Assembly: GCA_020630145.1 (NCBI GenBank)
Contig: JAHDBX010000049.1
Span: 1 to 8,642 of the forward strand
Source: Gammaproteobacteria bacterium
Lineage (GTDB): Bacteria; Pseudomonadota; Gammaproteobacteria; HTCC5015
Direction of reading: 5' to 3'
DNA length: 8,642 nucleotides
Each line of letters opens with the position of its first letter. The first letter of the stretch is position 1. Below the pieces are notes generated by a model, which saw only the letters and a program-made list of their open reading frames with translations, made no database searches and was not told where the DNA came from. This document shows, piece after piece, positions 1 to 5,219 of the stretch. The position numbers were made by a program, and so were the translations under genes.

Positions 1-119
1 AGTTTGCCAGCTCAGAGCGATAGAATGGAAGAACAATTCAATGGCATTAAAAGGTTCTTTTGTCTTCAAAGTCGGCATTGCTTTAAGCAATGGAATACAA
101 GCTTTTGTGTTGGTCTACG
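1..119. other. Unassigned edge segment, possibly the end or start of a neighbouring gene
   Basis: I recognise no protein here. On the minus strand an open frame runs from an ATG at 78 to the window edge, beginning MPTLKTKEPFNAIELFFHSI, 41 nt after the stop of the kinase gene. It has no visible Shine-Dalgarno sequence. On the plus strand a different frame is open from base 2 to a TAA at 146-148 and includes a hydrophobic stretch ([20 protein letters not shown]); it would converge on and overlap the kinase 3' end by 29 nt. The sequence does not decide between these. A perfect 8-bp inverted repeat lies at 76-92. Confidence 0.3.
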
Positions 120-998
120 CTATATTTCAGCTAATAGCTTCTCCATAATATTTACGCTTTGCTGGTGGTAGCCACTGCCAAATAAGTTGAAGTGGTTCAA
201 TATATGGTAGAGGTTGTAAAACAATTTACGTAAGCCGTAACCATCTTCTACTGGAAAAGCTTCATTGTAAGCGTCATAACAGACTTTATTATAGCCACCA
301 AATAATTCCATCATAGAAAGATCAACTTCTCGATCGCCATAATACACAGCAGGGTCAAATATTACAGGTGTGCCATCTTCAAGTCCGGCAGAGTTGCCTC
401 CCCATAGGTCACCATGCAATAACGATGCTTGAGGCTTGTGGTTGCTAAACAAAGCGGGACATTTTTCGATAAGTTGCTCGCCTAGTTTGCTAAGGTGTAT
501 GCCGCAGTTGTTGCGTTTAGCAATGTTAAGTTGTGGGCGCAGGCGGTTTGTTATCCAGAAATCTATCCATGATGGGTTAAGTGTATTAATTTGTGGTGTA
601 ACACCAATGGTGTTGTTGGTCTGCCAGCCAAACTCTGTTTGAGTATGTTGATGTAATTGAGCCAGTTGCTGGCCGAGTGCTTCTTCGTTACGCGCTTTGC
701 TTAGGTGTAAATATTCTAATACTAAAAAACTTTCCGCATGGTTGTCACCATAGAATAATACTTTAGGTACGCGTACGGTTCCGCTATTTTCTAACGCTGC
801 TAAACCTTGTGCTTCAGCGTTAAACATGGCTAGCTTGTTTTTTTCATTAAATTTAATGAAGATTTTTTCTTGCTTGCGACTTTCTAAACTATAACTACGA
901 TTAATGTCACCGCCCATTACCATTTGTGCTGATTCAGCAATGAAGTCCTTGCCAGTATGGGCATGTAGTTGTTCAATAATATTTGACCATTCAGGCAT
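120..998 (-). CDS. Fructosamine kinase family protein (YniA-like)
   Basis: The 292-residue protein belongs to the fructosamine/ketosamine-3-kinase family, which has an APH-like protein-kinase fold. Family members phosphorylate sugar adducts on proteins or amines, which destabilises the adduct and so repairs glycation. Visible landmarks are a glycine-rich N-terminal loop GGDINRSY (29-36), the lysine of FIKFN (Lys49), a hinge VLEYL (93-97), the catalytic loop HGDLWGGN (195-202, Asp197), the metal-binding FDPA (215-218) and GDREVD (221-226). The length is normal. I chose the ATG at 998 rather than a TTG at 1043, because the TTG form adds 15 unrelated residues and overlaps rluE deeply. The chosen start overlaps the rluE stop by 8 nt, suggesting translational coupling at the end of the operon. 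The exact substrate cannot be read from sequence; the physiological role of bacterial YniA-type members is poorly defined. Confidence 0.92.
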   Translation of the reverse strand: MPEWSNIIEQLHAHTGKDFIAESAQMVMGGDINRSYSLESRKQEKIFIKFNEKNKLAMFNAEAQGLAALENSGTVRVPKVLFYGDNHAESFLVLEYLHLSKARNEEALGQQLAQLHQHTQTEFGWQTNNTIGVTPQINTLNPSWIDFWITNRLRPQLNIAKRNNCGIHLSKLGEQLIEKCPALFSNHKPQASLLHGDLWGGNSAGLEDGTPVIFDPAVYYGDREVDLSMMELFGGYNKVCYDAYNEAFPVEDGYGLRKLFYNLYHILNHFNLFGSGYHQQSVNIMEKLLAEI

Positions 999-1524
999 GT
1001 TTGTATTCGCCGGGTTGTAGCTTGTCAAGAGTATAGTTGCCAATACGTGTGCGTATTAGCCTTAGTGTCGGGTGATTGATAGCTGCGGTCATGCGGCGTA
1101 CTTGTCGGTTACGGCCTTCACTAATCGTTATTTCTAACCAGCAGTCTGGTATGTTTTTGCGAACACGAATAGGTGGCGTACGCGGCCAAATAAAATGCGG
1201 TTCGTCTATGCGTTTTACAATAGCAGGTTTGCAGGGGCCATCATTTAACGTAATTCCATGTCTTAGTTTGTCTAGTGCTTTTTCGTCGGGAATATTTTCT
1301 ACTTGTACGCAATAGGTTTTTTCTTGTTTGTGTTTAGGGTCGCTAATATGGTGTTGCAGCTTGCCATCATCGGTTAATAGTAATAAACCTTCGCTATCTT
1401 TATCTAGCCTGCCAGCAGGGTAAATTTTAGGAATGTCTATATAGTCTTTTAATGTAGTCCGCCTGCCGCCACTGTCGGTGAACTGCGTTAATACATCATA
1501 AGGCTTATTGAATAAAACAATCAT
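991..1524 (-). CDS. rluE: 23S rRNA pseudouridine(2457) synthase RluE
   Basis: This is a 177-residue RsuA-family pseudouridine synthase. E. coli RluE isomerises U2457 of 23S rRNA near the peptidyl-transferase centre. The start ([17 protein letters not shown]), the catalytic segment [14 protein letters not shown] (38-51, nucleophile Asp41), the stretch LNDGP (93-97), WPRTPPIR (113-120) and [12 protein letters not shown] (136-147) closely match RluE rather than RsuA or RluB/F. Like RluE it has no N-terminal S4 RNA-binding domain. It is shorter than E. coli RluE because the basic N-terminal extension is missing. The start lies 9 nt after the exonuclease stop with only a weak ribosome-binding sequence, and its stop overlaps the kinase start, so it reads as the third gene of an operon. 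Confidence 0.96.
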   Translation of the reverse strand: MIVLFNKPYDVLTQFTDSGGRRTTLKDYIDIPKIYPAGRLDKDSEGLLLLTDDGKLQHHISDPKHKQEKTYCVQVENIPDEKALDKLRHGITLNDGPCKPAIVKRIDEPHFIWPRTPPIRVRKNIPDCWLEITISEGRNRQVRRMTAAINHPTLRLIRTRIGNYTLDKLQPGEYKHA

Positions 1525-1533
1525 TGCGCTGCT

Positions 1534-2433
1534 TTATATGTTTAAAAGTTTATACCAGCGTTGTTTTCGCATATTGCCAAAGCCAGATTCTTCAAAAAAG
1601 TTTTCTAAGGCATCTTTATCAATCGCTTTTCGTTGTAAACTGCTAGCCTCGTAAGGTAGGCTTTCATCTGTAAAGGTAACCGTCAGTTTTTTTGATAATC
1701 GCGCATCATCTTGATGTTGCTCAAGTAATGTTTGAATACGCTTAGCACCACGAAACTTCATGTCGCCGACTTTATCAATGTTGTCCAGTATGTTGTCGAG
1801 TGTTTCAAATTTGGCTAACAGGTTGGCAGCTGTTTTAGGGCCAACACCCGGTACGCCAGTAATGTTATCTACTTTGTCACCGGCTAATGCAAGCATGTCG
1901 GCAATTTGATGTGGATGTACGCCAAAGTTTTTTAATACACCTTTCACGTCCATACGCTTATTTTTTGCAAATTCCCACCACAAGTCATTTTCATGTACGA
2001 GTTGAGTTAAATCTTTATCGCCGGTCACAATCACATTACGAAAACCTTGTTCGCGCATGGTGTGTGAAAACGTTGCGATAATATCGTCTGCTTCATAGCG
2101 TTCGCTGGCAAATTCGGCAACGCCTATATGCTTTGCTAAATTACGACAATAAGTAAATTGTTGTTTCAATTCTTCTGGTGCGGGGTCGCGGTTAGCTTTG
2201 TATTCCGGGTAGATTTCATTACGTACAGATGAGCTGCCTAAACTCTGGTCGAATGCACACATCATATGTGTAGGTTGCTCTTGTTCAATAAACTTCATTA
2301 AAAAGTCAGAGAAGCCATAGACCGCATTCATGGGTTCGTTTTTATGGTTAACTAGGGTGTCAGGCATGGTAAACCAAGCACGAAAAACATAAATGCTAGA
2401 GTCAATTAGGTAAGCGGTAGGTTGTTGAGACAT
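1534..2433 (-). CDS. Stand-alone 5'-3' exonuclease / flap endonuclease (Pol I N-domain type)
   Basis: This 299-residue protein is homologous to the 5' nuclease domain of DNA polymerase I and to Xni (ExoIX). Such enzymes cleave 5' flaps and RNA/DNA primers using metal ions. Acidic residues expected in the active site are visible: Asp11 (LIDSS), Asp62 (CAFDQS), Glu114/Asp116/Asp117 (YEADDI), Asp139/Asp141 (TGDKDL) and Asp186/Asp189 (GDKVDN). The arch region includes PEYKANR (76-82). The helix-3-turn-helix DNA-binding motif is GVPGVGPKTAANLL (193-206). No polymerase domain follows; the frame stops at 299. It is longer than E. coli Xni (251 residues), and unlike many Xni proteins it keeps the full set of acidic residues, so I leave the symbol open. 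It starts 4 nt after the M48 protease stop, with a poor Shine-Dalgarno sequence, implying coupled translation. Confidence 0.93.
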   Translation of the reverse strand: MSQQPTAYLIDSSIYVFRAWFTMPDTLVNHKNEPMNAVYGFSDFLMKFIEQEQPTHMMCAFDQSLGSSSVRNEIYPEYKANRDPAPEELKQQFTYCRNLAKHIGVAEFASERYEADDIIATFSHTMREQGFRNVIVTGDKDLTQLVHENDLWWEFAKNKRMDVKGVLKNFGVHPHQIADMLALAGDKVDNITGVPGVGPKTAANLLAKFETLDNILDNIDKVGDMKFRGAKRIQTLLEQHQDDARLSKKLTVTFTDESLPYEASSLQRKAIDKDALENFFEESGFGNMRKQRWYKLLNI

Positions 2434-2437
2434 AAGT

Positions 2438-3889
2438 TTATTCTATAATTTTAATTAAACGGCCAGCAGGTGGTTGTTTATTGGGGTAGTCGCCGTTTAA
2501 CAAACGTAAACGATTAGCTGCATATTTTTTTATGGGTGAGTTTGCGGCGAGCTTTTCGTAAGTTGTTGAGCTTTTTGCACGCATAAGCTTAAAGCGATAA
2601 GGCTTAGCTTTAGCCAATTCACTTTTTGTAATTTGATGAAAGCTTCTAACGAGTGCTAAGAAATTCCCATCGTTTTTTCTATAGGCATTGGTATCTTTAG
2701 CCACGCCGATAAAAGAATAAGCATAGTTACCTTTAATAACCACAGTTAGTCTGGCAGGCAGGTTGCCTTGCTGCGTCTTAATGCTTGTAGCAACGGTATG
2801 GGCTTGCAAGTTTGCGAGGCCGATAGGCTGAATTCTGCCTGGTGCTATATTGTCTGATGAATTGATGGTTTGATACAACACATCTTTTGACGATATGCTT
2901 TTGTCCAACTTTTGTAACTTGATTTGAATTTGGCTATCTTTGCTAGGTGAAAGCATGACGATAGTTTCTGGCTGATTTTCAATTAACCATTTATTCGGTA
3001 TTGAAAAGGCAAAGCCTAAGTCTGGGTGCAAAAATTGCTGGTCACGAATAATACCTTGTGATGGACTATCGCCAAAGATCATATTCTGAGTGGCATTTAG
3101 ATAGCGATCTTGACCATCACCTTTATTTAAGTCGCTTTTATATTGGTCTGCAAGTTTTACTACTTGTTGTAAGCGCTTATCATTGCGAGGATGACTGGCG
3201 AATAGGCCATGGTAATTCTGTATTTGTCGTCCTTCGCTTCGGGCTATATCATTATTAAATACTTCCTGGTCTTTTAACACGCTGATAGTGTCTATCATGG
3301 CTTGAGGGCGATAACCTGACTTGGCTAGGTATTCCGCGCCTAAGCGATCAGACTCTAGTTCATGCTCACGTCCATAACCGCTGACTAAGGCGCCACCAAG
3401 CAAGTTAACCGTATCAACTAAGCCTTTTGAGCCTGTTGCCGCACCTACCAATACACTGCCTAAACCGGCAAGCGTTTGGCTGGCTTGTTGTCTGACGCCA
3501 TGCCGGGCTGTTACGTGACCTATTTCGTGGCCAATTACGCCGGCTAACTCGGCTTCAGAGTTGATGTAAGCCATAATTCCACGTGTTATATAAACATAGC
3601 CGCCGGGCAAGGCGAAAGCGTTCACAACCGGGCTGTCGAGAACGGTAAAGGTAAAGGGTAAATTGCTTCTATGGCTAATTTTGACCATAGACTGGCCAAT
3701 GTCATTCACATATTTTTGTAAGGCGGGGTCATCATAGACGCCATATTGCTGCAGTATTTGCTGATGATATTGCTTGCCCGTTGCGATTTCTTGCGACTCA
3801 GACATAAATGCTAAATCGCGGTTTCCAGTAACGGGATTTACGGAGCAGGCTTGTATGCTAACTATTAAAAGAAGTAATAAGTAACGCAT
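2438..3889 (-). CDS. M48 family zinc metalloprotease, outer-membrane lipoprotein
   Basis: The 483-residue protein starts with a short lipoprotein signal (MRYLLLLLIVSIQAC) with Cys15 as the lipidated residue. Ser16 at +2 suggests sorting to the outer membrane, facing the periplasm. The M48 peptidase domain (about 30-250) has the zinc site HEIGH (121-125) and the third ligand Glu177 in EHELESDRLGAEYL. The substrate-region motif NAFALPGGYVYITRG (90-104) and SHPRNDKRL (232-240) are also present. A C-terminal half (about 285-483) ends in a conserved-looking tail, YAANRLRLLNGDYP. The length fits the large COG4784-like proteases rather than the 250-residue LoiP. Related proteins such as BepA and LoiP act in outer-membrane protein quality control; a similar role here is inference. 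It is first in the four-gene cluster. Confidence 0.93.
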   Translation of the reverse strand: MRYLLLLLIVSIQACSVNPVTGNRDLAFMSESQEIATGKQYHQQILQQYGVYDDPALQKYVNDIGQSMVKISHRSNLPFTFTVLDSPVVNAFALPGGYVYITRGIMAYINSEAELAGVIGHEIGHVTARHGVRQQASQTLAGLGSVLVGAATGSKGLVDTVNLLGGALVSGYGREHELESDRLGAEYLAKSGYRPQAMIDTISVLKDQEVFNNDIARSEGRQIQNYHGLFASHPRNDKRLQQVVKLADQYKSDLNKGDGQDRYLNATQNMIFGDSPSQGIIRDQQFLHPDLGFAFSIPNKWLIENQPETIVMLSPSKDSQIQIKLQKLDKSISSKDVLYQTINSSDNIAPGRIQPIGLANLQAHTVATSIKTQQGNLPARLTVVIKGNYAYSFIGVAKDTNAYRKNDGNFLALVRSFHQITKSELAKAKPYRFKLMRAKSSTTYEKLAANSPIKKYAANRLRLLNGDYPNKQPPAGRLIKIIE

Positions 3890-3895
3890 GGTGAA

Positions 3896-3899
3896 ATCC
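3896..3899 (-). promoter_or_regulatory. Ribosome binding site of the M48 protease gene
   Basis: AGGA lies 7 nt before the ATG at 3889. It is the clearest Shine-Dalgarno sequence in this operon; the downstream genes have weak ones, consistent with coupled translation. Confidence 0.7.
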
Positions 3900-3900
3900 T

Positions 3901-3947
3901 AAGTCTATATAGCTATGGTCTTATCCTAACATGACTATATAGGACTT
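3901..3947. repeat. Inverted repeat in the M48 operon leader/promoter region
   Basis: The left arm AAGTCTATATAG (3901-3912) is matched on the other strand by AAGTCCTATATAG (3947-3935), with one inserted base and a 22-nt spacer. The right arm contains TATAGT on the minus strand (3939-3934), a plausible -10 element for the operon, although no good -35 is visible. The arms could be operator half-sites or simply AT-rich promoter sequence. AAGTCTATATA recurs at 4492-4502. Confidence 0.4.
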
Positions 3948-3978
3948 TATGCCATGTCTGGTTTTTCGTGTTGAAATA

Positions 3979-4014
3979 AAAACGCCCCTTGCCAAGAAGG
4001 CTAAGGGGCGTTTT
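3979..4014 (-). terminator. Rho-independent terminator of rpmE
   Basis: A perfect stem pairs 3979-3990 with 4003-4014 (core CGCCCCTT/AAGGGGCG). It is extended inward by GCC/GGC with an AAGAA-type loop. On the minus strand it is followed by a U-rich run after GGGGCG, about 40 nt after the rpmE stop. The plus strand also ends in TTTT, so it could work in both directions, though no plus-strand gene ends nearby. It isolates rpmE from the M48 operon. Confidence 0.93.
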
Positions 4015-4051
4015 GTCATATTGATAAATGGCGCATAAGGCCCAATACGAT

Positions 4052-4252
4052 TTATTTCTTATAACGGCGACGGAATTTGTCAACCTGACCGGCTGTATCA
4101 ACAATTTTTTGTTGGCCGGTAAAGAATGGGTGACATTTTGAGCAAACTTCAATGTTTAAGTCTTTGTTTAATGTTGATTTAGTCTCAAACGAGTTGCCGC
4201 AGCTGCACGTTACTTTAACTTCAGTATATTCTGGATGTATTTCTGCTTGCAT
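4052..4252 (-). CDS. rpmE: 50S ribosomal protein bL31 (zinc-binding form)
   Basis: This 66-residue protein is bL31, which bridges the large and small ribosomal subunits at the central protuberance. It is the zinc-containing 'C+' type: Cys16 and Cys18 (TCSCGN) with Cys37 and Cys40 ([11 protein letters not shown]). Family landmarks IHPEY near the N terminus and VDKFRRRY near the C terminus are present, and the length is normal. I chose the ATG at 4252, preceded by an AAGAAGTG Shine-Dalgarno region; a TTG at 4273 would add seven residues not found in the family. It is transcribed alone, between a strong promoter and a strong terminator. In E. coli bL31 represses translation of its own mRNA. The leader here is only about 30 nt, so any such control would act on this short stretch and the first codons. 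Confidence 0.98.
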   Translation of the reverse strand: MQAEIHPEYTEVKVTCSCGNSFETKSTLNKDLNIEVCSKCHPFFTGQQKIVDTAGQVDKFRRRYKK

Positions 4253-4290
4253 AATATCACTTCTTTCGGACAAATTTGAAAAGGCGCGAG

Positions 4291-4319
4291 ATTATAAAGT
4301 CTGCGCCGCTAGCTTGCAA
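4291..4319 (-). promoter_or_regulatory. Sigma-70 promoter of rpmE
   Basis: On the minus strand, -35 TTGCAA (4319-4314), a 17-bp spacer and a perfect -10 TATAAT (4296-4291) are visible. The predicted transcription start is near 4284, giving a leader of about 32 nt. The discriminator after the -10 is GC-rich (CTCGCGCC), as in promoters of translation genes under ppGpp/DksA control; that control is inferred. DNA upstream of the -35 is AT-rich, like an UP element. Confidence 0.85.
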
Positions 4320-4322
4320 TTA

Positions 4323-4339
4323 CTTATTTGCTAAATAAG
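4323..4339. repeat. Inverted repeat just upstream of the rpmE -35
   Basis: CTTATTT (4323-4329) and AAATAAG (4333-4339) form a perfect 7-bp inverted repeat with a 3-nt centre, 4 bp upstream of the rpmE -35. It could be an operator for a dimeric regulator or part of an AT-rich UP element. Chance is possible in AT-rich DNA. Confidence 0.4.
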
Positions 4340-4357
4340 GCAAATAATGTGTAATTC

Positions 4358-4368
4358 AAGGTGCTATG
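4358..4368 (+). repeat. Direct repeat copy 1 (AAGGTGCTATG)
   Basis: An exact 11-bp match to 4570-4580. This copy ends 22 nt before DnaA box 1; the other ends 2 nt before DnaA box 2. Confidence 0.6.
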
Positions 4369-4390
4369 GTCAAAAAGTAGGGTTTTAGCC

Positions 4391-4399
4391 TGTGGATAA
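4391..4399 (-). promoter_or_regulatory. DnaA box 1 (consensus)
   Basis: TGTGGATAA on the plus strand is the exact reverse complement of the high-affinity DnaA box TTATCCACA. It sits 72 bp upstream of the rpmE -35. Confidence 0.75.
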
Positions 4400-4441
4400 G
4401 TCGGTGGAAAACTATCCGTATATCAAAAAACAATACTAAGT

Positions 4442-4462
4442 TTTGTATTTATTTAATACAAA
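4442..4462. repeat. Inverted repeat between the DnaA boxes
   Basis: TTTGTATT (4442-4449) and AATACAAA (4455-4462) are perfect 8-bp arms around a 5-nt centre. No U-run or gene end makes it a terminator. A protein-binding site or cruciform is possible; in such AT-rich DNA chance is also possible. Confidence 0.4.
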
Positions 4463-4502
4463 TTTGAGGAAATTCCTGCAAATTCGAATATAAGTCTATA
4501 TA

Positions 4503-4515
4503 AATCAAATGCTTA
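4503..4515 (+). promoter_or_regulatory. Putative IHF binding site 1
   Basis: AATCAAATGCTTA is a full match to the IHF consensus WATCAANNNNTTR. It lies between the two DnaA boxes. Sequence alone does not prove binding, because the consensus is degenerate. Confidence 0.5.
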
Positions 4516-4535
4516 GAGGTAGTTTTTGTTGTTTG

Positions 4536-4548
4536 TATCAAATTGTTA
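4536..4548 (+). promoter_or_regulatory. Putative IHF binding site 2
   Basis: TATCAAATTGTTA is a second full match to WATCAANNNNTTR in the same orientation, 33 bp from the first. A T-rich stretch precedes it, as is common at strong IHF sites. Confidence 0.5.
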
Positions 4549-4569
4549 AATGTTTAATAGTCATGAATA

Positions 4570-4580
4570 AAGGTGCTATG
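4570..4580 (+). repeat. Direct repeat copy 2 (AAGGTGCTATG)
   Basis: Identical to 4358-4368. It abuts DnaA box 2 with a 2-nt gap and also lies where a -35 would be expected for the TATAAT at 4596-4601. Confidence 0.6.
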
Positions 4581-4582
4581 AA

Positions 4583-4591
4583 TGTGGATAA
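4583..4591 (-). promoter_or_regulatory. DnaA box 2 (consensus)
   Basis: A second exact TGTGGATAA (reverse complement of TTATCCACA). It ends 4 bp before a plus-strand TATAAT (4596-4601), so bound DnaA could affect transcription of the downstream DUF4124 gene. Confidence 0.75.
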
Positions 4592-4595
4592 CTAA

Positions 4596-4601
4596 TATAA
4601 T
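4596..4601 (+). promoter_or_regulatory. Candidate -10 element for the DUF4124 gene
   Basis: A perfect TATAAT with a predicted transcription start near 4608, about 86 nt before the ATG. No good -35 is present at the proper distance, so activity may be weak or need an activator. Confidence 0.35.
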
Positions 4602-4693
4602 GATCAATAATCAGTGATATAGGTCGCTGTATATAAAAACAACAAGTGTGGCAAAGTTTTATTGCTGCTGGACCGTTCAGTAAGGGCTATTGT

Positions 4694-5209
4694 ATGAAAA
4701 AAGCTATTTTTATGGGTATTGTATTTTTGGTGTTGGCATTTGGCAGCACAAGCTATATGAACTACCTTAACTCTGGTGAAATGGTACTGCCGTTTAGTCA
4801 TCTTTTTAAAGGTTTTTCCGCTGAGTCTGTTGTCGATGGCTTAAAAGATAAAGCCTCATCCGCTGCAGAGGACGTGAATGTTGGCGGTAAACTGAAGAGC
4901 GATACCCAGCAAGTGTATAAGTGGCAAGATGCTAATGGGCAATGGCACTATGGTAACAAGGCGCCTGAAGAGGTGGCGAATGCTAAGTCTGTAATCATTA
5001 ATAAAAACCAAAATATTATTGATTCAGTTAAAGTTCCTGAGCCTAAAGAGAAAGCAGTGCAAACCAATAATAATGCAGTAGGTATCAAAAAACCGAACCC
5101 ATATTCACCGGCTCAAGTTAAAAAAACTATCGACGATGCTAAAAATGTGCAAAATATGCTTGATGAGCGTCTAGAGCTACAACAAAAGGCACTTAAAGGT
5201 CTTAATTAG
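4694..5209 (+). CDS. Membrane-anchored DUF4124-type protein of unknown function
   Basis: This 171-residue protein has one N-terminal hydrophobic segment (about 4-19, IFMGIVFLVLAFGSTS) after MKK. It is probably an inner-membrane anchor or uncleaved signal, with the rest in the periplasm. A DUF4124-like motif is at 72-91 (QQVYKWQDANGQWHYGNKAP), where aromatic residues and a central NG turn are typical. The remainder is polar, with a likely helical, coiled-coil-prone C terminus (about 139-170: VKKTIDDAKNVQNMLDERLE). I chose the ATG at 4694 over an upstream GTG at 4646, because AAGGG lies 7 nt before it and the signal segment then starts the protein. It is divergent from rpmE and converges on hemW with a 10-bp gap. 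The function of DUF4124 is not established. Confidence 0.87.
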   Translation: MKKAIFMGIVFLVLAFGSTSYMNYLNSGEMVLPFSHLFKGFSAESVVDGLKDKASSAAEDVNVGGKLKSDTQQVYKWQDANGQWHYGNKAPEEVANAKSVIINKNQNIIDSVKVPEPKEKAVQTNNNAVGIKKPNPYSPAQVKKTIDDAKNVQNMLDERLELQQKALKGLN

Positions 5210-5219
5210 AACTTGATAT

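Larger units (their letters stand above)
4340..4645. promoter_or_regulatory. AT-rich intergenic region with DnaA boxes and IHF-like sites
   Basis: This non-coding stretch lies between the divergent rpmE and DUF4124 genes; I find no convincing gene in it. It contains two perfect DnaA boxes 192 bp apart in the same orientation, two perfect WATCAANNNNTTR matches 33 bp apart between them, an 11-bp direct repeat upstream of each DnaA box, and an 8-bp inverted repeat. DnaA boxes plus IHF sites are the components of the E. coli DnaA-control loci datA and DARS2. The arrangement here is not identical to either, and function is inferred. With only two strong boxes and no dnaA, gidA or rpmH neighbour, it is unlikely to be the chromosome origin. 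Confidence 0.55.

Noticed and set aside
551..559. TTATCCAGA, a one-mismatch DnaA box
   Set aside because: It is isolated inside the kinase coding sequence with no clustered sites; single near-matches are expected by chance.
999..1043. Upstream TTG start for the fructosamine kinase family protein
   Set aside because: It would add 15 residues not typical of the family and overlap rluE by 53 nt; the ATG at 998 gives a normal N terminus.
3913..4152. 79-codon minus-strand open frame downstream of and overlapping rpmE
   Set aside because: It runs through the rpmE terminator and overlaps bL31 coding sequence in another frame, with no recognisable domain.
4563..4595. Ten-codon open frame (MNKGAMNVDN)
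   Set aside because: No Shine-Dalgarno sequence, and it overlaps the direct repeat and DnaA box 2; better explained as regulatory DNA.
4340..4645. Chromosomal replication origin
   Set aside because: Only two strong DnaA boxes, one GATC site and no dnaA, gidA/mnmG or rpmH neighbour. rpmE should not be confused with rpmH, which flanks dnaA.
4604..4801. 65-codon minus-strand open frame opposite the DUF4124 gene start
   Set aside because: Antisense to a gene with a good start, signal segment and domain motif; no family resemblance.
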